Position numbers and translations under genes: made by a program. Of a stretch of 64,000 nucleotides of DNA, positions 44,291-55,963 are shown piece after piece. This DNA comes from Chamaecyparis obtusa (lineage: Eukaryota; Streptophyta; Pinopsida; Cupressales; Cupressaceae), in the NCBI GenBank assembly GCA_027943335.1, contig BSBK01006435.1:136501-200500 (forward strand). Reading direction: 5' to 3'. How positions within the stretch are numbered: position 1 is the stretch's first letter; each line of letters opens with the position of its first letter. The notes under the pieces are model-generated. The model saw only the letters and a list, made by a program, of their open reading frames with translations, had not been told where the DNA came from and did no database searches.

Positions 44291-45710
44291 AGAAGATCAA
44301 CTTTGCATGGAAATATTCAGATATGCTGGGGTTGGATCCTAATCTTATAATGCATCATTTATCTATAGCTCCAAATATCAAACCTATTAAAAAAAAGTTA
44401 AGAAAGATGCATCCTCATGTTGCACTCTTGGTGAAAGCTAAATTAGAGAAGCTCTTGAAATCCGGATTCATCCGTGTTATTGACTATGCAGAGTGGATCT
44501 CTAAGATTGTCCCTATTTCAAAACTAGATAAATCAATCAGAGTATGCATAGACTTTTGAGATGTAAATAGAGCATGCCCTAAGGATGATTTTCCATTACC
44601 TAACATTGATATGATAGTGGACATGACTATGGGCTTTGAGATGTATTCTTTAATGGATTGTTTTTCTGGATATAATCAAATAAAAATTGCTCTATAGGAT
44701 CAAGAGAAAACTGCTTTCACATGTGCATGGGGCACCTTCTATTGGAATGTCATGCCATTTGGGCTTAAGAATGCTGGTGCTACATATCAAAGAGCTATGA
44801 CTTCTATTTTTCATGACATGATGCATAGTACTATGGAGGATTATGTTGATGATAATTTAGAAAAATCTATGCTTAGGGCTGCACATCTAGATGACTTGAG
44901 CAAGATACTAGACAGAATGAAGAAATTTAGTCTCAGAGTAAATCCTAAGAAGTGTGCTTTTGGTATCACTTATGGAAAGCTCTTAGGATACATAGTCTCA
45001 AAGAAAGGCATTGAAGTTGATCCAGCTAAAGTAAATGCTATCATGGAAATGCAACCTCCAAAGAATATTAGTCAAATGTGGACATTGCAAGGAAGAGTTC
45101 AATCTATTAGAAGATTTATATCACAGCTAGCAGATATATCATAACCTTTTACAAAAATATTACATAAAGGTGTGACCTTTGCATGGAATGAAGAATGTGA
45201 GAACAACTTTAATCATATCAAGAAGTATCTATCAAATCCTCCTATTTTGATGCCTCCTATTCATGGGAAGCCATTGATCTTATATGTCTCAACAATAGAT
45301 ACATCACTAGGGGCATTGCTAGTAGAACATGATGAGAACAAAAAGGAAAGAGCTATATACTATATCAGTAGAACATTGGTTGCATATGAGAAGAACTATT
45401 CAATGATTGAGAAAGCTTGTCTAGTTGTGATCTTTGCATCATAGAAATTGAGACACTACATGTTAGCTCATACCACACATTTGGTAGCAAAGATTGATCC
45501 ACTCAAGAACCTTCTAAGAAAATCTACCCTTGTAGGTAGATTAGCTAAATGGATTATGCTATTAAGTGAATTTAACATTGAATATGTGGAAAGAAAGGCT
45601 ATCAAAGGATAGTTTATTGATGATCAATTAGCAGATGCACCTATGATTGATGATACACCAATGCAAATAGAATTTCTAGATTCCTCTATCATACTTCTTT
45701 CTTCTAGAGA
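44291..45710 (+). pseudogene. T reverse transcriptase and first RNase H
   Basis: RT has LEKLLKSGFIRVIDYAEWIS, IRVCIDF followed by a stop, LPNIDMIVD, YSLMDCFSGYNQIKIA, FYWNVMPFGLKNAGATYQRAM and the catalytic EDYVDDNLEKS (YVDD intact, 44838-44870). The thumb and connection (LQGRVQSIRRFISQLADIS) lead to RNase H: DTSLGALLVEHDENKKERAIYYISRTL, then EKACLVVIFAS and LVGRLAKWIMLLSEFNIEYV. About seven stops are present. It would convert genomic RNA to DNA in the particle. The order fits Ty3, since RT precedes integrase. Confidence 0.9.
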
Positions 45711-46100
45711 ATGGTAGTTATTCTTTGATGTCTCTTATACATAGAATGGGTTAGGCACGGGCATATTGTTCATAACTCCTCAAGGATACTCAATCCCAAA
45801 AGCATTCAGATTAAAGTTCCCTTGCACAAACAATATTGTTGAATATGAAGCCCTTTTGAATGGTATGAAAATAGCGATTGAATGGAGGGTAACAAAACTA
45901 CACATTCATGGAGACTTTCAACTTGTTATCCTTCAAGTCGATGATGTGTACCAAACTAAAGATAAAAAGCTCATTCCTTACAAGAGAATGGTAGATGATC
46001 TAAAGAAGTAAATCATATCTATCACATTTGAGCAAATTCCTAGAATAGAGAATAAGGCTGCCGATGCAATGGTGATGCTATCTACTTTATTATAGCAACT
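45711..46100 (+). pseudogene. T second (archaeal-type) RNase H, Tat hallmark
   Basis: After the first RNase H a second one is clear. It shows WLFFDVSYT with the first Asp (two stops beside it), GTGILFITPQGYSIPKAFRL, CTNNIVEYEALLNGMKIA with the Glu, HIHGDFQLVILQV with the second Asp, and KAADAMVMLSTLL with the last Asp. All four acidic residues of the D-E-D-D set are still visible. A second RNase H of this type is characteristic of Tat-group plant elements and is thought to have restored activity beside the older domain. The stops at both sides make this copy inactive. Confidence 0.85.
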
Positions 46101-47460
46101 TGAACATGAGCTACGCTACGAGTTCCTGGTGGAAGTACTATCTTATCCTACATATGATTCCCCTAAAACCTGCATGATCTACACTATTGTTGGTCATGAT
46201 TCATCTAGATACAAAAACCTATTTTCCTATCTCCAAGACCAAATCATTCCTGATACCTTCAACTATCATGGAAAGAGATACCTTATCCATAATGCCTCCC
46301 AATATGTCATCATTGGTCATGATCTATACAAATGAGGTCTAGATGGTACGCTACTTAGATGTTTAGAATGGGAAGAGTCTCAATGTGCATTAGAGGAAGT
46401 CCATGATGGTATTTGTGGGTCACACTCAAATGGTTTAACACTAGCTCAAAAACTTATTAGGGCTGGGTACTATTGGCCTAAAATGGAGAAAGAGTCTATC
46501 AAGTTTGCTAAGAACTATCAAAAGTGCCAAGTGTATGGCAACTTAATTCATTCTCCAGGGAGAGATCTAATTCCCTTTACTAAACAATGGCCTTTTCACC
46601 AATGGGCATTTGATCTTATAGGACCTATACATCCTCATTCTTCTAATGGACACACCCATATAATCATAGCTATAGATTATTTTACAAAATAAGTAGAAGC
46701 AGTCCCTTTGACACAAGCAACTAGAAAGAAAATATCTATGTTCATATTGAACTATATCATATACAGATATGGGATCCCACATTCTATAATCACAAATAAT
46801 GGGGGGCAATTATAGAACAAAGATCTAGATGATTTATGTGCCAAATTCAAGATTACACAACATTGGTCATCTATCTACTATCCTCAAGGGAATGGACAAG
46901 CAGAGGCTTCTAATAAGAATCTATTGAAAATCTTGCATCGAACAGTTAATAAAATAGGAAGAGACTGGCATCTCATGATCAATCGAGCTCTTTGGGCCTA
47001 CAGAACAAGTATTAGAACACCTACTGGAGCTACACCTTTTTCTTTAGTCTATGTGTCTGAAGTAGTACTACCTATTGAGGTTGAAGTCCCATCACTAAGA
47101 ATTAGAATGCATGGTCTAGTAACTGATGATGACTACAAAGTGTTTAGGATGCAAGAACTTGAACTACTAGATGAGCACAGACAAGAAACATATGATCATC
47201 TTAGAGTATATTAGAAGAGAATTTCTAGAGGTTACAACAAGAAAGTCAGACATAGAGAATTTTAGGTTGGCGATCTAGTCTTGAGAGAGAATCTTAAAAA
47301 TCAATCAGATAGAGAGTGCAAGGGAAGTTTGAACCCAACTGGCTAGGTCCCTTTGTAATCACTGCTACTTTTGGCTCTAGTGCCTATCAAATCTCAATGA
47401 CTGAAGGAGAACAGCTTTGAGAACCAATCAACATTCTCCATCTGAAGAAATTCTACACCT
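46101..47460 (+). pseudogene. T integrase
   Basis: Zinc domain: HDGICGSH and, farther on, CQVYGN, where the second Cys of the CxxC pair is now Tyr. Core: Asp in WAFDLIGPIHPH. The second Asp is lost, since ITNNGGQL stands for the usual TDNG, a single G-to-A change. Glu is in NGQAEASNK. The C-terminal part shows ALWAYRTSIRTPTGATPFSLVY, then VEVPSLRIRMHGL and LDEHRQETYDHLRVY. There are stops after YFTK, after LRVY and later. The GPY/F end is broken (CKGSLNPTG). Compare U 54121-54575, where the same C-terminal segment is open. Confidence 0.88.
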
Positions 47461-49829
47461 AAGGCATTCAGTCTATGGTAAAATGTCTTGAAAAAATCTT
47501 TAAAATTGGAAAAAGTCTTTAAAAAATGAACATCTTGGTGAAAACCTAGTAATAGGTGCCTTGATGATTCACACAAAAAATAAAAAAAATCATAAGTACA
47601 AAAAAATTGGAAAAATGAAAAATACAAAAAAAAAATGAGAAAAAGAAAAAGTGCCTTGGTTAAAACCTGGAAATAGGCGCCTTGGTAGAAAAATTAGAAT
47701 CTCTGCTAAGATGGTGAAAACCCAGCAAACAGACACCACTTGTTCAAAATGCTCCATCTATCAATGCAATCTTGGTCTTTCCTAGCTTTATGTCTTGCTT
47801 TAGTTTGTACATATCTCTCGGTTTGTTTTCGCATTCCCATTTTCAATAAGTTAGTTTGTACACCACTCAGCTCAAGCATTTATATCCTATCAATGTTCAA
47901 ACTTGGGGGTAATCAGTGTCATATCCTATGGCCTCCAATGTATCTGAGACGTATCATATCCAGTCAGAGTCCTTTGAAGCTTCATCAGAGTCAGTTAGTC
48001 TGTCTTGTCTCTAGAAAGGATTTTACATCTACATCAACACAATCAAACATCAAACTGAAAACAATCTGTGCTTTTCATGCTTTTATCTCCTTGTATGCTT
48101 ACTGATTCGAATTGAGATTTTTGCATATTATGTTCCCTCGAGCTCTTCAATGATGTCCTTTTTAAGATTTAGAGAGTGATGACTGGGGGCATAATCTTTT
48201 CTTTGTTTTCTGATTGTATGTGAAAATCTAACAACTTTGGAAATTTTGGATTGAAATGGTGTCCAACTGTAAGAGCCTCTATCTCAAATTGGATGGCCAT
48301 GCGTACCTCGACCATTGATACCCAGAAAATTGAAGTTTGATCTAACTATTGTCTTTTTGAGTATGTTCTTTCTCCTATTGTGAAATGCGATCTTACCTAA
48401 GGATGTGAATGATAAAGGCTCACTATGGGTAATTCGCACTGGATTTAGAAAGATCTCCAAACTGTTTGATGTGTTTTTCAATGCAAGGCATATTCAGGTC
48501 ATCATGACATTTATGTTTTGATGTTTATACAAATTGCTATATCAAAATGGACATGATATTCAGGTCATCCTGGTGCTTATGCTTTGATGCTTATATCTAA
48601 TCTTACATTTTGAAAACAAAATCCATATTCATATGTCCATGGTTTCATACTCAATGGGTGTTGTATTGATTCTTGTGTATACAAATAAATATTCATATGT
48701 CTATAATTTCATAACTAGTGGGCATTGTATTGATTTATCCGGTTACCTAAAAATTCAATGATGAGAATGACCGACACAGGATCAGTGACTAGGTCCTAGG
48801 TCTTAGGTTGCATTTCATTCTGCATGTCTCTTTTGATTTTGCATGTTTGCATGATCTCACAATGGTTGGCTAAACTTCAATGCTTAAATGATTCTTCAAA
48901 TCGCATCTTCAAATCTAACAAGAGCTGAATCTCACACGAAGGTTCCTCCAACAAAACAAGTAGAGTCCTTTTTTGGGATTAAAATCAAAATCTGAGATTG
49001 TTAATATTATTAATGAACTTGCATAATCAACCTTCCATCATCACAAAAATCCAGTATTCAACTTAACTAATTATCTTACATCAAACTATCAAAATTTTAA
49101 CTTGGTCAACCATGGTCAACTCATGGTTTCACCTAGTCAAACTTGGTCTTCTGGACCTCCAAATGATGCAGACTGTGTTCTCAAACATGTAAACCACTTC
49201 TCAAATCAATTAACATGCTTCTACACCATTCAACACTGACTTTTCTTGTTAGATTTCAATTTTAATCTCGAAGGGGGCATGGTATTGCACATCATTCAAA
49301 GTCTATAATCATATCTTTGTTGAAATCATATCTTTCCTCAGTAATCAAGATAATAACCACATCTAGTTGCTGACTCATCAAAAAGACATCATCACTTGGG
49401 GCAAATCAATCATCGCTGAGGGCATATCAGATTCATCGAGATCCATATCAATCTGGTATTCTCTTAATCTTGTAAATTGTATCAGTTTTTTTGCAACTAT
49501 CAGTTCAATTGTGTTATTTCCTTGGTTCTTCAGAAACTGAAGGGTTCGGATGTGATACCAATGTGATTCAATATAAGGACAATCAGGCCTGGAATCAGTC
49601 ACTCACTTCTTCACAATCATAAGGTTTAAAATTAGGTGTTTTAACACTTTTTCACAATCATCGGTTCATTTGCTGTTATAGTTAACATTATCTTTTGTCA
49701 TTTAGGACCTATTATCTTCATATAAAATCTTTCAATTGGTTTCTGTCTTAGAATCAGTTTATCTTTCCATATCAGTTTCAGCATCGTACATAGACTATCT
49801 TTGAACCATTGCGCTTTACACAACGATTC
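47461..49829 (+). other. T 3' noncoding region
   Basis: About 2.4 kb with no gene I can support. The first part (47500-47720) is A-rich and repeats words of the form TGGTGAAAACCTAGNAATAGGTGCC three times. A block around 47740-48110 is well kept in U (53600-53840 inverted) and could hide a short frame, but frame-preserving conservation is not proven. Confidence 0.55.
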
Positions 49830-49843
49830 AAAGAGGGGCAAAA
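49830..49843 (+). other. T polypurine tract
   Basis: AAAGAGGGGCAAAA directly before the 3' LTR. The identical tract is found, inverted, in U at 51654-51667. Confidence 0.85.
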
Positions 49844-50394
49844 TGTAATACCCCAAAAATGGGTTATAGGTTCATTAACCTCATACATCGACAATACAAA
49901 TGAAATAGACATCAAAGTCCTAACCAAAGGCACATCTAAACATCATCGAATCCTAATTGATTATCCTAAATTATGCATCGAGCAATATTCCTAGTAATAT
50001 TCCTAATCATCATAATTATCTTTGATTTAATGATTATTTGGTGATAAATCTAATTTATCCCAAAGTTTTATTAATTGAATATTCTCAATATTTAATTAAT
50101 TAGATTTAATTCTGCCACTTAATTATTTAATTGAAGTTAATTATATTTATTCCTAAATTGTATTATTTAATTTTGACAATAAATCCAAAATCTTATGAAT
50201 AATTGATTAAATTCTTATTTAATTAATTAAAGCAAGTTGTCAATTTTTAATAATATTGTTTTTGAATAAAAGTTTGAAAAATAATTGATTAATCCATAAA
50301 TCAATTATTTTATTTTTCAAAATCAGTTAAGTTGGAAGTAAATCACTTTATTATTAAATTAATTCATAAATAAAATATGCACAATCAAGAAAAG
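49844..50394 (+). repeat. T 3' LTR, part 1
   Basis: First 551 bases of the T LTR, matching 35311-35860. Cut by U at 50394 with duplication of AAAAG (50390-50394 and 61725-61729). Confidence 0.9.
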
Positions 50395-51653
50395 TGTGTG
50401 TGTGAAAATTGTACCTGATCTGTAGACACAACACTTTAGTAAAACATTAGAGGTTAGCAAAAATTGAAAGCTAAACTAACCAAGCGATTTACTACCTTCT
50501 AGTAGGTGCGAGATTGATGTTCTCAGATTGTAATTGAGATCAGTGACCTAGACGACACCTAAATGAAGGATTTGAATGCAAAACTGATATGAAATATGAA
50601 TGCAATTAATCTTCTTTTTTTTTGGATTTTCTATGCAATAAGAATGATAAAAACTGATATGAATCTATGCTAATATGAAATTGATATGCTATGAATGCTA
50701 TTGAAAATTGATATGCAATGCTAATCTAACAATGATATACAATATGAATGCAAAAATAAGATTGATCTCACAAAGATGTCGATTCGCAAGAGCTTTGATT
50801 CTTCAATTCTAATTCTCCAGCGTGATTGTGCAAATTTTGTGGATGACTTTGACAAAGTAAGCTTGCAAAATTATGAGATGCTTGGATGCAAATTTGAGAG
50901 ATGAATTATGAAGAGCTGAGCCTTGTTTTTATAGAAATCCAAGGCTTTGGAGGTTGCATGAGAAAAAGCCATAAATCACTGAAATAACTCAGGTTGATTT
51001 TTGAGTTATTTTTAAATAAAGGATAATTAACTCACAAAAATATGCAAAAGCTAAGTTTTAACTCAAAATAGAGTTTAGCTTTAATTGATAATTGATAGTT
51101 GTCTGCTTTTATGATTGTGCATGTTTTATTTATGAATTAATTTAATAATAAAGTGATTTATTTCCAACTTAACTGCTTTTAAAAATAAAACAATTGATTT
51201 ATGGGTTAATCAATTATTTAATCAAACTTTTATTAAAAACTATATTATTAAATAATGACAGCTTGCTTTAATTAATTAAATAAGAATTTAATCAATTATT
51301 CATATGATATTAGATTTATTGTCAAAATTAAATAATACAATTAATAATAGATAGAATTAAATTTAATTACACAATTAAGTGGCAAATATTAAATCTAATT
51401 AATTAAATATGAAAATATTCAATTAATCAAACTTTAGGATAAATGTGATTTATTGCCAAATAATTATAAAATTAAAGATAATTATGATGATTAGGAATAT
51501 TACTAGGAATATTCCCCGATGCAGAATTTAAGATAATCAATTATGATTCGATGATGTTTAGATGTGCCTTAGGTTAGGACTTTGATGTCGATTTCATTCG
51601 AATTGAAGATGTAGGATATTAATGAACTTATAGCCCATTTTTGGGGTATTACA
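50395..51653 (-). repeat. U 3' LTR
   Basis: 1259 bp, read on the minus strand TGTAATACCCC...CACACACA. Nearly identical to 60453-61724 but lacks GAAATCGTGCAAAA after base 50453. A TATA-like CTATAAAAAC on the minus strand lies near 50930. Confidence 0.9.
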
Positions 51654-51667
51654 TTTTGCCCCTCTTT
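51654..51667 (-). other. U polypurine tract
   Basis: The minus strand reads AAAGAGGGGCAAAA directly before the 3' LTR, identical to T. Confidence 0.85.
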
Positions 51668-54120
51668 GAATTACTGTGTGAAGCGCAGTGGTTCAAAGAT
51701 AGTCTATGTTTGATAAAGATATGAAACTGATTCAAAAGATAAACCGATCTCAAGATAGAAACTGATTGAAAGATATTGAAATAGGAGTTGATTGATATTG
51801 AATTTGATATGAAGATAATAGGTCCTGAATGACCAAAGATAATGTTCACTATAACAGAAAATGAACCTATGATTGTGAAAAAGTGTCCAAAATGCCTGAT
51901 TCCAAACCTTAGGATTGCAAAGAAGTGAGTGACTCGTTCTAGACTCGATTGTCTTAGCAGAACTAGCAGGTATCACATCCAAACCCTTCGGTTGCCGAAG
52001 AACCAAAGAAAGAACACTATGATCTGATGGTTGCAAAAACTAATACGGATTACAAGATTAAGAGAATACTAGATTGATATGGATCGATGAATCTGATATG
52101 CCCCAAGTGATGATAGATTTGCCTCGAGTGATGAGGTCTTTTTTTTTTGATGAATCAGTAACTAGACATGATTGTTTTTCTTGATTACTAATGAAAGATA
52201 TTGATAGATTTGATCGATAGAATTTGATTTACAGACTTTGAATGATCTGCAATACCATGCCCCCTTCGGGATTAAAATTGAAATCTGACAAGAAAAGTCA
52301 ACGTTATAGTTTAGAAGCATGTTAATTGATTTGAGAAGTGTGGTGAAACATATTCAAGAACACATTCTGCATCGTTGGAAGGTCCCAAAAGACCAAGTTT
52401 GACTAGGTTTGACCATGAGTTGACCATGGTTGACCAAGTTGGAATTTCGATAGTTTGATGTAAGATAATCAGTTAAGTTGAATACTAGATTTCTGTGATG
52501 ATTGAAGGTTGATTATGCAAGCAATTAATAATATGAATGATCTCAGATTTGAATTTTGATCCCGAAAAAGGATTCTACTTGCTATTTCATTGGAGGAACC
52601 TTCGTGTGAGATTCAGTTCTTGTTAGACTTGAAGATGCAATTTGAAGAATCATTTAAGCATTGAAGTTTGTTTAATCATTGTGAGATCATGCAAACATGC
52701 AAAATGCAATGAGACATGCAAAATGAAATGAGACATGCAAAATGAAATGCAACCTAAGACCTAGGACCTAGTCACTGATCATATGTCGATTTGTTATCAT
52801 CATTGAAATTTTAGGTAACTGGATAAATCAATACAATACCCACTAGCCATGAAACCATAGACATATGAATATCGATTTGTATGCGCAAGAATCAATGCAA
52901 CACCCACTGGTTATACAACCATGGACATATGAATATTGATTTGTTTTTGAAATGTTGGATCAGATATAAGCACCAAGGCACAAACGCCAGGATGACCTGA
53001 ATATCATGTCCATTTTGATATAGCAATTTGTACAAGCATCAAAACATAAATGTCATGATGACCTGAGTATACCTTGCATTGCAAACACATCAAACAGTCA
53101 AGAGATCATTCTAAATCTAATGTGAATTACCTGTAGTGACCCTTTATCGTTCACATCCTTAGGCAAAATTGCGTTCCACAGTAGGAGAAAGAACTTACTC
53201 AAAAAGACAATAGTTAGATCAAACTTGTTTGAATTGTCTGGGTATCAATGGTTGAGGTACGCATGGTCATCCAATTCGAGATAGAGGCTCTTATAGTCAG
53301 ACACCATTTCAATCTAGAATTTCCAAAGTTGTTAGATTTTCACATATAAGCAAAAGACAAAGAAAAGATTATGCCCCCAGTCATCACTCTCTAAATCCTA
53401 TAAAGGACATCATCAAAGAGCTCGAAGGGACACAATATGCAAAAATCTCAATGTGAATCAGTAAGCATACAAGGAGATAAGAGCATGTAAAAAGCATAGA
53501 TTGTTTTCAGTTGAGTTTTGATGTTTGATTGCATTGTTGTAGATGCAAAATCCTTTCTAGAGATGAGACAAATAGAATGACTCAACTTGAAGCCTCAAAG
53601 GAATCTAATTGGATAGGATACGTCTAAGATACATTGGAGGCCATAGGATATGACATTGATTGCCCCCAAGTTTGAACATTGATAGGATACAGATGCGCAA
53701 GCTGATTGGTGTACAAACCGACTTATTGAAAACTGGAAATGTTGAAACAAACTGGGAGATATGTACAACTAAAGAAAGACTAAAAGGTGGGAAAGACCAA
53801 GATTGTGCTGATAGATGGAGCATTTGGAACAAGTGGCACCCGTTTCCTGGGTTTTCACCATCTTGGTAGAGATTCTATTTTTGCTACCAAGGCACTTTTT
53901 TTTTTTTTTTGTTTGTATTTTTCATTTTTTTCAATTTTTTTGTACTTCTGATATTTTTTTATTTTTTTGTGAATCATCAAGGTGCCTATTGCTAGGTTTT
54001 CACCAAGAAGTTCATTTTTTCAGGACATTTTCCAATTTTTAAGATTTTTTCAGGACATTTTACCATAGATTGAATGCTTTAAGCGTAGAATTTCTTTAGA
54101 TGGAGAAAGTTGATTGGTTC
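51668..54120 (-). other. U 3' noncoding region
   Basis: Homologous to the T 3' region (47461-49829). It contains a long T-rich tract on the plus strand (53887-53960) and copies of a GGTGAAAACC...AGGTGCC repeat (53845-53895 and 53990-54010). No gene is supported. A sense-strand frame of 75 codons (53605-53832) parallels one in T but may be chance. Confidence 0.55.
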
Positions 54121-54575
54121 TCAGAGCAGTTCTCTTTCAGTCATTGAGAGTTGATAGGCACCAGAGCCAAAAGTAGCAGTGATTACAAAGGGACCCAGCC
54201 AGTTGGGTTCAAACTTCCCCTTGCATTCTCGATGGGATTGATTTTTAGGATTTTCTCTCAACACTAGATCACCAACCTGAAATTCTTTGTGTCTGAATTT
54301 CTTGTTGTAGCCTCCAGACATTCTTTTTTGATACACTCTAAGATGATCATATGCTACTTGTATGCGCTCATCTAGTAATTCAAGTTCTTGTAACCTAAAC
54401 ACTCTGTAGTCTTCATCAGTGAAAAGTCCATGCATTCTGATTCTAAGTGATGGGATTTCAACCTCAATAGGTAGTAATGCTTCAGACCCATAAACTAAAG
54501 TGAAAGGTGTAGCCCCTATAGGCGTTCTGATACTTGTTCTGTAGGCCCATAGAGCTAGATTAATCATGAGATGCT
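54121..54575 (-). pseudogene. U integrase C-terminal fragment
   Basis: A 148-codon open minus-strand frame beginning LALWAYRTSIRTPIGATPF, with VYGSEALLPIEVEIPSLRIR, DERIQVAYDHLRVYQKRMSGGYNKK, QVGDLVLRENPKN and the GPY/F motif EPNWLGPFVIT. It equals the end of T integrase, but the catalytic core is gone. The 5' junction lies at about 54575 next to a short tandem repeat. It has no enzymatic role alone. Retention may reflect only the end point of the deletion, or cis signals in this DNA. Confidence 0.88.
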
Positions 54576-54576
54576 T

Positions 54577-54660
54577 TTTCTGATACTTGTGTTGATACTG
54601 GTTCTGATACTGATTCTAATAATTGTTTTGATACTAGTTCTGATACTAGGTATACTTGAT
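54577..54660. repeat. Short tandem repeat at U deletion junction
   Basis: About six imperfect units of TTCTGATACT(GG), 10-12 bases each, between the integrase fragment and the spacer. It may mark the point where pol was lost. Confidence 0.65.
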
Positions 54661-55963
54661 AGCATATTTTTCTATTGCAAATTCCCAAGCAAGATCATAT
54701 CATGCAGTCCCAATGTCTAGCAAGGTGGAGAACAAGAGGGATTGGCAAGCTAGTGGAAGAGATGGAAGACAAGAGAATAAAGGATAATGAAGGGAAGAAA
54801 TCCTCAAGGGCAAACTCCTCAAGAATACCCAAGCTAGGGAAAAATTGTCATGTAAAGCACATTTAGACAAGTAATGAAAGGCTAGCATAGGATAAGTCAC
54901 AAAAGCATGATGCAAGAGTAGGAAAGGATGCAGTCCAAAAGAGTAGACATGTCAAGAGGCTTCATAACACTGTGTTTTACTCTTTCTTTCTTTTTTTATT
55001 AGATCAAGACCAAAGGGGAAAAGGATAGCGATAGGCGAAAATGAATGGAGGAAGATGGATATGAAGGCTAAACATGGAAGGAATGAAAGCAAGATCATCG
55101 TAAGATAGCTCACAAAATAGTCAAATGTTCGTGTATAGATCAACATTGTCAAGATCAAAAAGAGAAGACAGAATGGATGAAATATGTAGAAGAACTAGGC
55201 ATAATGTCTGATTGCCAGGTATTCATCATGGTACTTATCAAAGGCGCCACAAGGGAGTGGTTTTCACCATAGGATGAATTTATTTCTCTTTACTTTTGCT
55301 ACCAAGGCACCTATTTCTAGGTTTTCACCATGGCACATTTTTAATTTTGGCAAGCTTTTTAGATAATGCACCTTGAAAGGATAAACCATGATATGCCAAG
55401 GATTCAAAATGACACGCTCAAAGATGCTGATAGGGAAAGGGAGATGAAAGAGAAAAATGGAGGATAAGGTTTTATGTAAAGCGAGTGAGGTTGGAAGATA
55501 GGAGGAATAGGCAAGTGAGGAAAAAGGATAGGAGATAGAAGGATAATGCATGGAAGGATTGTGAAAGGGTAGATGGAAAGGAAGGCAAGTTCAACATCAA
55601 CACATACCTTGAAGGGTGGTGAGAGAATGGAGGAATCATGAATGAAGGAATACGTGAAGGAATATGGTGAATGGATAGCAGAGGTTGTGGTTTAGGCACA
55701 TGAAATGGAAGAATATTTTTGGAGGGAGATGAAGTGGAAGCCTTTGGAAGCTTGAATGTCAATTTCACTTTTTTCTCAACACCAAACTCTTTCAAGAGAG
55801 ACTTTGGAATCTATATAGCCATAGGCTTTTTATTTCCTTTTGGTGATCAAGAGAGAATATCTTCAATGATGGATTTTGGAACCCATACTTGTCTTGTAGT
55901 TTTTTTCTTAGATACCTCTTTTGACTTTATGCCTCCATGTTGATTAGAGGAGACATGGTGATC
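54661..55963 (-). other. U spacer, strongly purine/pyrimidine-asymmetric
   Basis: The plus strand is rich in GGAA/GAAG words for about 1 kb, so the U transcript would be pyrimidine-rich. Minus-strand frames of 60-107 codons exist (for example 55472-55795, with VEKKVKLTFKLPKASTSSPS) but are Ser/Pro/Leu low-complexity. A VWVPKSIIEDIL stretch just after the 599-codon frame hints that coding once continued. A GGTGAAAACC-type word recurs at about 55255-55350. Confidence 0.45.

Noticed and set aside
50390..50404. TGTGTGTGTG as a microsatellite
   Set aside because: It is the U LTR end next to the target duplication; only five TG units, and 60453 has four.
53887..53960. Long T tract as a poly(A) tail of an antisense retroposed transcript
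   Set aside because: The same A/T-rich stretch occurs in T at 47570-47640 in the homologous 3' region, so it is ancestral to both elements.
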